NCBI GenBank assembly: GCA_030867875.1
Contig: JAOWCC010000019.1
Coordinates: 81,434,861 to 81,498,860 of the forward strand
Reading direction: 5' to 3'
Length of the DNA stretch: 64,000 bases
Source: Actinernus sp. WN-2022
Lineage: Eukaryota; Cnidaria; Anthozoa; Actiniaria; Actinernidae
Shown here: positions 23,283 through 34,307 of the stretch, piece by piece
How the letters are laid out: the number at the start of each line of letters is the position of its first letter
How positions within the stretch are numbered: the stretch's first letter is position 1
Program-made: the position numbers and the translations under genes
The notes under the pieces: model-generated
The model's database searches: none
What the model was told of the DNA's origin: nothing
The model's input: only the letters and a program-made list of their open reading frames with translations

Positions 23283-26200
23283 CTGTTCAGGTAGAATTAG
23301 GAACATGTTAGAAGTCATAATACTCTCCTCGAGTCTTATGTCTTATGGGTACGTTTGACATGGCTTGACTAAAATCATTGCCTGTTAGAAACACATTCCC
23401 AACCTCGTTCCAAGGGGTCTAATCCAAAAGCGTCGAAAGAACCCCTAGGCCTGGTACAGGCTGGTGAGATTCGGCCGCTGATTGGCTCGACGTTTCGCGC
23501 GCGCTGATTGGAGAATTTAGAATAGCGCGTGCATTTTTGATTTAAAAAATAAACTAGTCGTGTCGTCTTTCGCATTGCGCGCTCAAAATTCGTTGAAAAC
23601 AACTGCAAATTCATAAGTACTTAGCGTTTTTGTCTTTTTTAATACTCACTTCGCAACTGGGTACAAGTAGAATAATGTACGGCTGGAATTCATTGGGATC
23701 ACACTTCAACCGTGAACCGTTCTTCAGCGATGATGAATCCAAGATGGCGGATGTTCTTCAAAATATGCGATATATTGGGCATATTTTGTGTCACATGACC
23801 AGCCTGTACCAGGGGTACTTTCAACGCCATCTTAGATTAGGCGCGTAAACACCTGGGAACGACGTTGACACATTCCCATACCTGGGATTTGTATTCGCTT
23901 TGCTGTATTAGCAATACAAGCATCGATAATTTATTTTGCTTAATTAATTCTTTATTTCAGAAATAGTGCGCAGCTTCCTGTTTTGATAACAGCGAAGGTC
24001 CGCGCGAGCGGAGCACCATACATATAGATATTCTCGTTAGTTAAGGAGGCACTGGGAACGAGAATGACATTTAGGATGAGAGCAAAAATTGAACTACTTC
24101 CGGTTTCCCTCGCGCCCGAAGCGCGGCACAGACGCGCGACAACACGCGATGTGCCTGGAAATGTGCTGTACGTGCGCGCGTACTGCAAAAACTAGGATTG
24201 GAACGCCTTTCCAAACTGACACAACCAGATCATTCTGCCTTAGCCTGATTTTACGTTGAATGTCTTAATAAAAAAAATAAAAAAATAGCATTTATTTAAA
24301 CACGGTATTGGCGATACTGCAGCATTCAGAGCTGATGTGGCCGAGATAATACAAAAGGAACGATAAAAAGATCTAACTAACCTTATTGATTATGTAAATT
24401 ACAAGATGTTGATGGGAAAAGAGACTATTGCATTATAATATATTGAAATGGCATGGTACTAACTGACTAACTAGTTGAGTAACTAACTAATTGACTAATA
24501 ACTTAATTAGATGAATAAGTGAGTAGTTGTGTAAAAGGATAGGCGGATGTCTAATAAATAGGTAAACACTTGGATAAGTAAACATGAAAAGCATGCATGA
24601 AACAAAAAACATTGTGGTATGAGAACTCATAAGTCGCTCCTTTCCTCTCCCCATTCCCTCCCATCCGCTTCACGATTCCCTCCCATCCGCTTCACCATTC
24701 CCTCCGATCCTCTTCACCATTCCCTCCCATTCTCTTCACCATTCCCTCCCATCCTGTTCACCATTCCCTCCCATCCTCTTCACCATTCTCTTCCATCCTC
24801 TTCACCATTCCTTAGAATGGTGGGATTATGGCGCTATATAAATTAATAAATTATTATTCCCCCTGCGCTTGTTACGCAGACTATTTGATCCTAATATTTG
24901 GTTTTGGAGATCGCCGGCAGCACAAACATTTGCACAAAGTATCTCAAAGTTTTTTCCAGGGGTTTGACGTAAATTACGCTAGCTTTGAACTCCCTGTATT
25001 TCTGGCTAATATTTTATAACGAAGCCTTAGAAAAGTAAGAAAATGCAGACCATAATATGTGATTTGAGTGAAACCTTTTCAATTTTAATAGTTTGCGCGC
25101 GCTGTTGATGCAATCTGAGCACGTCATTTCGAACAACGTCAACACTAGCCTGCGTACAGCATCCCCTATTTGAGAGAGAGCGGCGATTTTATCGTTTCCG
25201 TTTCTCCCCATGTAGCTAGGGTCTGCGACTCGGAGCACAAAACCGTGTCCGTGACGTCACTTCCAAATTTTTGGTAATTAGCTATTTAGGCATAACGAGG
25301 CCAAAACGAGATGGCGATTGAAATGAGATATCGAAGTGTAAAGTCCGTCGCAGAGGAAATTTCTCTCAAATTTGGAATCCCATCTCTCAAATGTGAACAG
25401 CTTAATGCCTTATGTAACTTTATTCGTGGGAAAGATGTGCTCGTGAGCCTTCCAACAGGCTGAGGAAGGTCACTGGTATTTTCAACTGGCGGCCCCTTCA
25501 AACCAACTCGCGGCTAGGTTCCGGCTTTTTGAAGAAAAATGCATTTGTCATTGAAGTTGTGGGTTTGTGTGTTAATGATCGAGGAGGACTAGGCCCGCAT
25601 AATAGGATACCTATTCTTTTTTTAAAGTGCAAGTACCGTCCTAAATCAACATGAACTCTTTTTGCCCAAAATTCTATTTCTGACTGATACTTCAGTTGTC
25701 TCGCTTAGTTTTCTTTGAGAGGCAGGAGCAGAAATTAAACTAGAATAAACGCTACCCGAATTGCGGAATTGATTCATCTTGTGATGTCACAATGAAAACC
25801 TCTAGGGAGGGAGTTGATTCATCTCAGTGACGTCACGGGGTCCACAAAAAGTAACCAAAATTAGGGATTAAATGCCAGAAATGTTACAAAATTTTCAAGA
25901 TTAATACCTTTTTGTGAGAAACAAAACACAATAGTACAATATATATTTATTTGTTGACATGATACTACTTGCACTTTAACGGCCACAGGGAACCCGTTTT
26001 ATTTAAATGGCGGTGACCGGTGCAGCGGAGTAGGGTAGAATGAAAGCGTCCGTCAATTTTTGCTCTCGTTTTAGTTCTGAATTGATTATTAAACACAACT
26101 ATTTTCCAGTCTCTGTGCATAACATTTACCTCGTGACAAAAGCCCAGTCGTCAGGCTCTCGAGGCTTCTCCACACTTGATCAGACATCATATCGACAGCA

Positions 26201-28558
26201 GAAGCGTCGACAACAATAGCTACACAATGAGCCTTCTCATTCAGGCGTGGCTTTTTTATGTATCCTGGTGTATTCGAGCATACCTCTCGACCTATAAACT
26301 AAAAATAGATGTATTTGGATAATCTATCGGTTAGAGCTTAGTTGGATACAAATAATTGCGAGAATTTATTATTTAGTATTTATTCAGAAGTGGGCCTCCA
26401 TTGAAAGATGTTTCCTCGAAAATGTTCCTTATGGATGCCTAAATCTATTGCTGTGTTTGATTCCTGTTAATTGACTGTATATACTAGGTATCACTTTACT
26501 GATAGACTGATTTTCCTGTCCATAAAACTCGATCCCGGGCGCCGCCATCTTGGATCTTATGACGTTACACGGTTACCCGTTTTGTTACACAACAAAAGTG
26601 TATTGTTTTCTGACAATAAAAGCAACCGTGTGACGTCATAAGATCCAAGATGGCGGCGCCCGGGAAATTCAACGCATTTTGTGGTACACATAAAATTCTG
26701 AATATTTTTTTATATTTGTCACAGTCCGGCTCGATTCTGATTGGCTGAGAGGTACGTGAGAATCTCGATAGCGCCGTGCGTAGGTATTATTATCTATAGT
26801 TATTATCACAGGCTACAGATAATCAAAGCGCAGGATTTACTCAGTGAACTGTTCCATTCAATGGCGGAGGTACATATGGCCACAATCCCTAGCGAACCTA
26901 ACAGTAGAAAAGCACGTAGAAACAGTATATTGGAAACAGCACTTATACTGGCTTTTTTTTTTAAGATTTAAAAAGTCTACCGCGATTTTATAACGGCTTT
27001 AAAGATTTTTCTCGCGCAAAGGATTGTGGGTAAAAGTACAATTGTCAGCTGGTAATTATCTACCAATATATCCATCTCTACCAATGTATCCATCTCTACC
27101 AATATATCCATCTCTACTAATATATCCATCTCTACCAATGTATCCATCTCTACAATGTATCCATCTCTACCAATATCCATCTCTACAATGTATCCATCTC
27201 TGCCAATGTGTTGTCAGTCGAACGCAAGGCACCTGATTTGGTCTTCATAATTTTCGCTACATCTCTGGATATTAAGTTAGCCCACTTAGCTATTTTTAAA
27301 GCAATTAGATCCGCAGCCCGAATGGGCTATTGACCTCGTAGCCCATGAGGGCGAGAGGTCTAATTGTTTTAGTATAAACTAACTAGTCAGACAGTAGAAA
27401 ATAATAGAAAGAAACAAATTGAAGTTGAAAACATGTTATTATTTCGTGAAAATGCGCGCGGTTTTTCTCTACCATAGGCTATCACAAATAGACCTATAGT
27501 AAGGTAGCCAATCAGAATGCAGGATTTGTAATAGTCCACTAGTTAAGATTGACCTTAAACTTGTCGGGAACGTGACCATCCACAGCGCACAGGATGTTCT
27601 TGACGTGAAGTGCTGATCCTCGTTCCAGGCCCTTCGTGTCGCATATTCGAAAAGGGAGAGGGTCTGAGTGTGGGTTTCGTTGTATGTTGTATCTGCGATA
27701 CTAGAAACAAAAATATGATAAAATGATTACGGGAGCCTCCTAAGAACGCGTGATTTCATTGGCTGAACGACTTGAGCTCATTGTGGATGATTTTCTTATA
27801 AACTCACGCTCTAGTATTTATTTTCATGTTGGTCGAATCTTATATTATAAAACAAACAGGATTAGAAGATGATTTTCCTATATATGTCCTATATTTTTCG
27901 GTCTTTAAAAGCTACGAATGCACAAGCGGAACGCGAGCGTGCAATGTTTTTTTTATAGCACATAGATAACCATCGTCTAGATACGATGATCTTTTAGAAC
28001 AGTGCATGAGAATCATCTTCTATTTGATTAAATATCAATTGCACACAAGGTAAGTATCAAACAGTGGAGCTAGATACGCTAACAACTCCCTTGAAATGTT
28101 GACATTTTTGAAGTGGTGGAAAGAACTAGAGCGTCTAACCACCCTGTAAGCGATTTACTTCAAGCTATACATTAAAAAATATTGACAGACGCCCTACGCC
28201 CTACGTAATAAGATAGTGTGAGGTTACGTACGTGCTCAGTGAGGCTGTGAGCTGTACTCCCCACGTGTGCCTTGGGTGCTATCTGTTTACGATACACACT
28301 GTTTAGACTGTTAAAGAAGCTTGACTTGCCCGCACCGATTGGACCAGTTAGGAGGATGTTGAATTGCTTTGTGAAGTCTCTACGACAACAGAGATTGCAA
28401 ACTCTTGTCCACCTTCTATGCCTTGTGGATATAACAGGCTTGTAGTTAGCTATCTCATCTTCAAGTTCCAAATACACCCTAGATGGGCAAGCAGTAAAAT
28501 GATGTTGAAAGGTAGATTTATTAAGATTCAGGTGTGTTTTTTCCGTTCTGGAATCCAT
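23014..28558 (-). CDS. IFI44L-like: IFI44-like GTPase copy B, four exons, 303 aa, apparently intact
   Basis: Exons in transcript order are 28558-28232, 27700-27554, 26298-26130 and 23282-23014 (327+147+169+269 nt, 304 codons including stop), all with GT/AG boundaries and matching phases. Walker A is GPIGAGKSS at about residues 72-80, Walker B/G3 is CDTKG at about 129-133, VAIVVDAS is at about 184-191 and the ILLAKID G4-like site at about 220-226. The C-terminus has the family's PIKNY, DILLLFALLQML and a terminal LENTM. It lacks the N-terminal TLDc domain reported for vertebrate IFI44, as expected for a short invertebrate form. The start is the first ATG in the open exon; an upstream non-coding or coding exon cannot be excluded because the frame stays open to 28573. 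Known family role: interferon/pathogen-responsive GTP-binding protein; enzymology here is inferred. Confidence 0.88.
23400..23865. mobile_element. Inverted-repeat element in intron 3 of copy B
   Basis: aacctcgttccaaggggtct ... cccctaggcctggtacaggctggt on the left pairs imperfectly with accagcctgtaccaggggta ... cctgggaacgacgttg on the right. This gives about 65 bp of diverged TIR around about 330 bp. Confidence 0.6.
23985..24190 (-). repeat. Dispersed GC-rich repeat, copy 2
   Basis: Reverse complement matches 3257-3440 in order (acgtgcagcaca-like start, gcgcgag, aaccggaagtag, ctatggtgctccgctcgcgc). Located in intron 3 of copy B. Confidence 0.7.
24640..24860 (+). repeat. CATTCCCTCCCATCCTCTTCAC minisatellite plus retroelement-like tail
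   Basis: An imperfect unit of about 22 bp (caccattccctcccatcctc) repeats about seven times from 24640 to 24815. It is followed by ggcgctatataaattaataa and attattatt, a form typical of SINE/LINE 3' ends. Confidence 0.8.
25311..25490 (+). pseudogene. RecQ-like helicase N-terminal fragment, stop in motif I
   Basis: From ATG 25311 the frame reads FGIPSLKCEQLNALCNFIRG then KDVLVSLPTG, TGA at 25461-25463, then GRSLVFSTGG. The order of Q-motif-like residues, KDVL and LPTG(x)GKS is that of RecQ family helicases, where motif I normally reads PTGYGKS. Here Tyr is a stop and GKS is GRS. No later helicase motif is seen. Such helicase copies are often carried by transposons (inference). It lies antisense within intron 3 of copy B. 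Confidence 0.7.
25491..26129. other. Intron 3 of copy B, no feature recognised
   Basis: Nothing coding. It has a weak duplicated phrase, gttgattcatctcagtgacg versus attgattcatcttgtgatgt (about 25770-25830). Confidence 0.4.
26130..26298 (-). CDS. Copy B exon 3
   Basis: After acceptor atctatttttag it reads FIGREVCSNTPGYIKK, then HCVAIVVDASAVDMMSDQVW and SLESLTTGLLSRG at donor GTAAAT. It contributes one base to the next codon. Confidence 0.9.
26534..26664. mobile_element. Fold-back repeat, 41-bp arms with one mismatch
   Basis: Left arm cccgggcgccgccatcttgg then atcttatgacgttacacggtt (26534-26574) is the inverted copy of 26624-26664 with one mismatch, around a 49-bp loop. It lies in intron 2 of IFI44-like copy B. 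Confidence 0.9.
27058..27206. repeat. 18-bp minisatellite (CTACCAATRTATCCATCT)
   Basis: Eight or so units of ctaccaatatatccatct, some shortened by 3-6 bp, directly visible. Short ORFs such as YPSLPMYPSL are translations of this repeat. Confidence 0.95.
27554..27700 (-). CDS. Copy B exon 2: Walker B (DTKG)
   Basis: After acceptor ttttgtttctag it reads YRRYNIQRNPHSDPLPFRIC then DTKGLERG and ILCAVDGHVPDKFK, exactly 49 codons, ending at donor GTCAAT. A DTxG followed by E is the IFI44 G3 signature. Confidence 0.9.
28232..28558 (-). CDS. Copy B exon 1: P-loop
   Basis: Encodes YLELEDEIANYKPVIS (the helix preceding the G domain), then FNILLTGPIGAGKSSFFNSL, and ends VGSTAHSLTEH at donor GTACGT (28231-28226). 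The stretch RHRRWTRVCNLCCRRD between helix and P-loop is unusually basic and Cys-rich. It may be an unremoved or alternative intron remnant. Confidence 0.88.
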
Positions 28559-28740
28559 TGAAATATCGCACACTTGGATTTTTTAGCTGGTGGGCTGTTC
28601 GGGTTTTTGCCATCGGGACCGGCTTATCCAAAAAGTTTTTTTCAAAATCAAAGTATTTGACGATTTTTCTGCCTTAAATGTACCTCGACTAATATTGATC
28701 ACCTTATATTGGAAGCCTTGTAAAACTGCAAAAATTGTCA

Positions 28741-28875
28741 ATGTGCTGGGAAGTGTGCAATCGTGTTTTCAGTTTTCCATACATTTGTCTGTAATAACGT
28801 TTCAAAGTCCGCGGGAAAATTTACAGACAAATGTATGGAAAACTAAAAATACGATTGTACGCTTCCCAGCACAGC
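28741..28875. mobile_element. MITE, 135 bp, about 52-bp arms
   Basis: tgtgctgggaagtgtgcaat, cgtgttttcagttttccata and catttgtctgta on the left are complementary to 28822-28874 with a few mismatches. It sits just 5' of copy B exon 1, in the presumed promoter or 5' UTR zone. Confidence 0.9.
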
Positions 28876-29182
28876 TACATCCTTAAGTTTGCAGACAGTG
28901 AATATTTCAGAAATTCGGAAATTTACGGAAATTATTTGGCATCGGATTCCCATACGAACGCTGTATTTCGCGCGATGTTTGCACCCCTTTCAAAATGTCG
29001 GAATTTACCGCGAACTGGTCTATTGGGCGCAGCACGTTCATCTCGTCGCAAGGCTGACGATTGCTTACAAATGGCGAGGTTTTCCATAAAAAGAAGCACT
29101 GACTTTTTAAAGCATGCAATATATTGGCTTACATAAAACAGTGTAACTTTTATAATTATTTATTACCGTTTTCGTTAATTGA

Positions 29183-29643
29183 AGTGCGACCCTCAGGAAA
29201 GTTTCAATTTAAGTAAGAGTTTCATACCGAGAACCGAGGTTCTAAGCCCTAAACATCCCGAGGGCCGTAGACCCCGAGGGATGTTTAGGGATTAGAACCG
29301 AAGGTTCGAGGTATGAAACTGACTTATATCACATTTGGCGAGGTTTTCTCAAATAGAAAGGAGGTTTAAAACTGAGTTATAAACATCCCTGTAACAGTTA
29401 TAAACCTCAGATTGACGATTTAATTAGTCTATTGTTCAACGGGTTTATACCAGAGTTTCACCCCTATGAAGAACAAAGAAAACCGTGTCAAGTGTGATAT
29501 AAGTCTCGTTTAGTGGAAATAGTATTTAGCCGACCGCCGTCTAGTCCATACCAAGCTTTTACCGTCTAGGCTTAATTACATTTTGATTGACGGTCGGCTA
29601 AAGCAATTTTCCAAACGAGACTTGAAACTTTGAGGGTCGCACT
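29183..29643. mobile_element. MITE, about 460 bp, with internal palindromes
   Basis: Ends AGTGCGACCCTC (29183) and GAGGGTCGCACT (to 29643) continue as aaagtttcaa/ttgaaact. Inside is a near-perfect hairpin of 45-bp arms (ttcataccgagaaccgaggt ... at 29221-29319) and another shorter pair (tagccgaccgccgtc / gacggtcggcta). Confidence 0.85.
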
Positions 29644-29777
29644 ACTAATATTCGGCCTGGTGTTCGGTCATGCCGAAGGTAGGAGCACTTTAATTTGATC
29701 AGCCGTTGTTTTTTTTGTAGCTATGCCGAAAACTGAGTGACTGACCATCACAGAAGCTAGCGACAAGATGGGTTTAA

Positions 29778-31270
29778 AGGGGCCGTCTCACCCACAGTGC
29801 TTAGCGCGCTCACATAGCATAGCGGCCATTTTCGATGCCATCGAAATCCAGAGTTTTATGGTAGTGGTTTTAATCTTTTTTTCATCTCTGCCATCCTTCC
29901 AGCTGTCGTAAAAAAAATCATACTAGATTGAACCTTTTTTATTGCTCTTCCTATTGAGCCTCTTATTTAAGTGTTTTAAATTATTTGGTGGTAGTTCTCT
30001 GATGGATGCCAGTTTCGTTCATCCTCGGCGAAAGGAAACAATTGTCCGTTTGTGTCCACGATTTCCACCTACAACATGGAGAAGCTATTCTGACCATTAA
30101 TCTTTATATGTAAAGATATATTAGCGTTTAGTTCGAGTATCTACTTAGTACTATCTTTGAGCCAACACCGTGGCTGGCTTACGTGATGACCACACTCCAC
30201 GAACAGTTTCCTAAAATCATTTTCAGGGCTTTGGCGTTTAACTTGTGGAAACAGGTCTCTCTCTCTGGTTTCGAAGAGCGGAATTCGGGCTTTTAGACCG
30301 AGATTTTCGGATTCACCGGGTTAATCGTTTGAAGTTTATACTCGCACGAAATTTGACAAACGAAGCCGCCGAGACTGCATGATAATAATTTCCTATTCAA
30401 GCGAGCTGTTATTCGTTCACTGTTCTCTCTTGAACTGGTTCTCTGGCACCAGCAACGAGATTGCCTGCTAGCAGATGCATGATCTCTCTCTCTCTCTGCA
30501 GGGAAAAATAAAACCGAGGGGAGAAACCTCTCTTTTCATAATTATTAGTATTCTCTGTTTATAGTACTGATGACAGGGTTCGGAAGCGACGGTGAGCGGT
30601 AAATATTATAGTCAACAAAATATTACAGGCAACGAAACTCCGCTTGGTCGACCCGAAAAGAATTGAGCAATATCCTAAAATCATTTTGAGGGCCTCGGCG
30701 TTTAATTTGTGGAAACAGGTCTCTTTCTCTCTCTGGTTTCGAAGGGCTTTCACACAGTGATTTCGCCGAGATTTTCGGATTCACCGGGATCGATCAAAGT
30801 TTATATTAGCACGAAATTTGACACCAGAGCCGCCGTGATAATAATTTCCCATTGAAACGAGCTGTAATTCGTTCACAGTTCTCTCTTGAACTGGTTCTCT
30901 GCTACTGCCACCAACGAGATTGCCTGCTAGCAGATCTCTCTCTCTGTCTGCAAGTAAAAATAAAACCCCAGAGAAACCTCTCGCTTTCATAATTATTAGT
31001 GTTACCCGGAGAGAGTGTTCTCTGTTTATAGCAGCGACGGGTGAGCGGTAAATGTTATAGTACAGCTGTATAACACTTTGTTGACTTCACATTCAACATG
31101 TAAGGTACTATTAGTTTCATCAAGGTCATCCATGTTCAAATCAAAATTATCATGTCACCAACATAAATAATACGCTTAGTTCGTGAAGTTCCCGCCGTGA
31201 ACAAGGGGTCAAAGTCCCGGATATAAACAATAACAAAAGCACGCTAAGCACTGTGGGTGAGACGGCCCCT
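29778..31270. mobile_element. TTAA-flanked TIR element, about 1.5 kb
   Basis: TTAA (29774-29777) plus AGGGGCCGTCTCACCCACAG and tgcttagcg matches its complement ending at 31270, followed by TTAA (31271-31274). The TTAA duplication and about 28-bp TIR point to the Kolobok/piggyBac type (inference). No transposase ORF. The interior is an internal tandem duplication (30210-31066). Confidence 0.85.
30210..31066. repeat. About 464-bp internal tandem duplication
   Basis: cctaaaatcattttcagggc at 30210 recurs as cctaaaatcattttgagggc at 30674. Both are followed by ggcgttta, gtggaaacaggtctct, the same ttcgttcac(a/t)gttctctcttg text, a (CT)n tract and tctctgtttatag...gagcggtaaat. Confidence 0.88.
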
Positions 31271-31274
31271 TTAA

Positions 31275-31950
31275 GTGCAAGCCTTTAGGGCACGTGTACG
31301 TATTTTGGCCGTGAATATATATTTGGTGTACAGTAGTAGGGTTACTGCATCATGTGAAATAGCATGATCTTGAAAGGTGCCACCGTACCGTACAGTTTCA
31401 GTGGGTTGCTCTGACACCCCAAAATCGATTGAATTTAGATAACGAAGTGTGGTTTCGTCCTAAACCTCTATCTCGAGGCACAGGTAACCCAATTGAAGAT
31501 TTGTAGATCATTAGTCAGTTTAAGAGATGTCTGCCGCGGAAGGAGGCTAGTTTCGTCCGGCGTTTTTAATTATAATAAGAAAAAATATGTCTGAAAACGT
31601 TCGTAGAACGGTCAGAGCTTGGGTTAAATTTCGCCTGTGTAGAGCGGGAATTGAAATTTGTTTGGGCATATTATCTCAAGAGAACAACGACCAAAAGCCA
31701 TGCGAAATATAGGTCCAGACTTCGATAGTATTACAATGAACTCACCCCAGATCCCAACCCCTCGACTGCCGCCTCCACGGTTCAGTTGTCAAACCTGAAA
31801 ATATTCCAAGTACTTATCTCACTATCGAACCACTGAACAACAAATCAATGGGTGCATATGCATGAATCACGGCTATCCTCGTAATATCAAAGTGACGTTT
31901 TCATGTTTAACTATTTACCGGCTCATAGCCATACTGAGATATATATATAT
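31275..31950. other. No gene or element recognised
   Basis: Nothing I can support beyond short ORFs. Confidence 0.35.
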
Positions 31951-32585
31951 GAAGCACGTTTACACAAAAACAGTCTTAGACAAGAAGGCTCCTTTCGTGT
32001 TAATATGCTTCAATTCTTGTGTACCCTAAACTCTTCGAAGTGCCGCCATTTCTCGAGCTTTTAATGGATTTCGATGTACTACACGTCAAAACAACGGTCT
32101 CTTCCAGTACTTTAAGATTAGCATGCCAGTTGTGCCGTATTTTGAGTAGAAAACCCGATAATGTTTTTTTTGTAACCTAACCTTAATCTCTCAAAGTTAC
32201 TTGTGTACGCTAAACTCTTCAAAGTGGCGCCATTTCTCGAGCTTTTAATGGATTTCGATGTACTACACGTCAATACAATATCCTGTTCCTGTAGATTAAG
32301 TTTAAGTAATGAAATGTTCCCGTATTTTGAGTAGAAATACCAGAAAATGGCGTTTTCCTAACCTAACCCTGACCTCTAGCTCTCAAATAAAGAAATTATG
32401 GGATAGATCTGAGACAAAGGCATTATGGGATCGAAAGGCCAGAAGAGTCAGATACTGTCATTTGCTCCTAAAATAAAACACTGGAAAGCGCGTTATTACC
32501 TCTTAAAGTGAACAAGCACACAATTGAAGCACGTTTACACAAAAACAGTCTTAGACAAGAAGGCTCCATTCGTGTTAACATGGTT
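31951..32585. repeat. Pair of 60-bp direct repeats around a 185-bp-period duplication
   Basis: gaagcacgtttacacaaaaa then cagtcttagacaagaaggct is at 31951 and again at 32526. Between them, cgccatttctcgagctttta then atggatttcgatgtactaca occurs at about 32043 and 32228. Boundaries suggest nested segmental duplications, or a short element with direct terminal repeats. Confidence 0.8.
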
Positions 32586-33081
32586 CATATATATAGATAT
32601 ATTCAGAATAAAGGTGAAAGAGAAAATATGTGCCCTGAGTGGGATTTGATATATATATATCATATCATACTATTGCTGGTCTCAGTACTATAGAATTGCG
32701 AAGAAACCGATACATCGTTACAGGATCTGAATTGGTACCTACAATACGCAAATGGTTTAATTTCCGTGAATGCAGTTCTAACGAGTGCCGAATGATTCAG
32801 TCAGCACAGCCACTATCAGTTCTTACCAAGGCTTGTAGCTGGTACCTCGGACCAGCGGTCGAGATGTGGAAGTGCCCCGCTAGTTTCCATTCTCTCCATA
32901 TTCTCCCAAGAACCACTCGCGCTCTATCACAATGGATCAGTAAACGCAAGACATAACTAGTTAAATCTGTAAGCAATTCATTAGGGAAGTTTTGTTGACA
33001 GCTTTGATTTTTTTGGGTTTCCAGTACCAATTAACTGAGGAAATAAAGGATTCCGGCGAGACTGCTCCTCGTGGGGCTTAA

Positions 33082-33629
33082 AGTGCCACTACGACGAAAA
33101 TTTACCATTTCGATTTGCCACTTTTTCAGTGTCTATAGGTCAATCAGTATTAGAAATATCCGAAATAGTAAAAAATATTCCCAAATGGGCATCTTAAACC
33201 ACAAATTTTAGGCGAGTTTACCGGTAAAATCCTGTCCGCCATTGCTGGAAGCCGTGCCCTTTGTTCAGCTTTAAACAAAGGTTTATTCACCGGAAGTGAT
33301 GTCATACACTTAACACGACAACCTCGTGGCGCGAAATAGCGTGCATAAAAAAGAAGACGTTTTTAGTAGAAATATGCCTCCAGGCGTTGTGTTCTGCAGG
33401 CGAGCGTTAAGTGTATGACATCATTTCCGGTGAATAAACCTTTGTTTAAAGCTAAACAAAGGGCACGGCTTCCAGTAATGGCGGACGTGTAGATTCAATA
33501 TTCGGAGCTAAAACAATAAGACTTCCTGTCGTTGTATCGAAAAACAATTTGAACTGGTAATAATATATCAACTCTACTTTATGAATATGCAAAAACATTG
33601 ATATGTCAAAATTTGATCGTAGGGGCACT
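33082..33629. mobile_element. TTAA-flanked fold-back MITE, about 548 bp
   Basis: TTAA (33078-33081) and TTAA (33630-33633) flank ends AGTGCCACTACGACGAAAAT and its imperfect complement (ATTTTGATCGTAGGGGCACT read forward on the right). Inner arms of about 80 bp (33236-33318 and 33404-33486) are nearly perfect inverted copies, e.g. ggaagccgtgccctttgttc. Confidence 0.9.
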
Positions 33630-33669
33630 TTAATAATTTTCACAAACACATGACCGCAGTAAAGAGTTA

Positions 33670-34307
33670 GGGGCCGTCGACATATTCACTTTGTCCACGC
33701 TTACGTCAGCTGGACGTTTAGGGGGGAAGCCAGATAAAGAGCGTGAAGTTGTGGACGTTAGTCTGTGACATTTTTGTCAAAACATATTTTTCTTTCCCGA
33801 AGTTTACTTAATGTCTAGAAATTAGCTTCACTGTCTGCAGGAGAATCGAAGATTAAGCAGGTGAATACAACCGCGAATCTGGCTCTATATGTGGCTTGGG
33901 CACGAGCACGAGAAAGACGTCGACGGCGGTGGGTCGCCTGTGGTATCCCAGCGTTCATTGGAGAATTGGGTGCACAAAATGGCGGCGACCTTCGACTTGT
34001 AATTGTTGGTTGGTCAGGCATTTTAAGCCAGAATTAGAGGCAATTGATAGGGAGACACAGAAGGATTTTAAGGAGAACGATGTGAAATTCACGGAAAGTA
34101 CTTCGCCATTAATTTCAAGGATTGTTCTGAAGCCGATTGGCATATGTAAGTCGTTTGTTTTGATTGTGTTGTGATGCAAAATCATTTCCATACAATTTCT
34201 ATAGTACGCAATAGCGGCAAAATTCCAAGTGGACGTTAAGAAGGGGGGAGTGGCCTAAACGTCCAGTTGACGTTAAGCGTGGAAACAGTGAATATGTCGA
34301 CGGCCCC
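33670..34307. mobile_element. PIF/Harbinger-like MITE, about 638 bp, TTA duplication
   Basis: TTA (33667-33669) then GGGGCCGTCGACATATTCAC; the right end is GTGAATATGTCGACGGCCCC (to 34307) then TTA (34308-34310). The TIR continues to about 50 bp through ggacgttta. A 3-bp TTA duplication with G-rich ends is the PIF/Harbinger signature; the class is inferred. No transposase. Confidence 0.88.

Noticed and set aside
27024..27236. ORFs reading YPSLPMYPSL and VEMDILVEMD
   Set aside because: Both strands of an 18-bp minisatellite.
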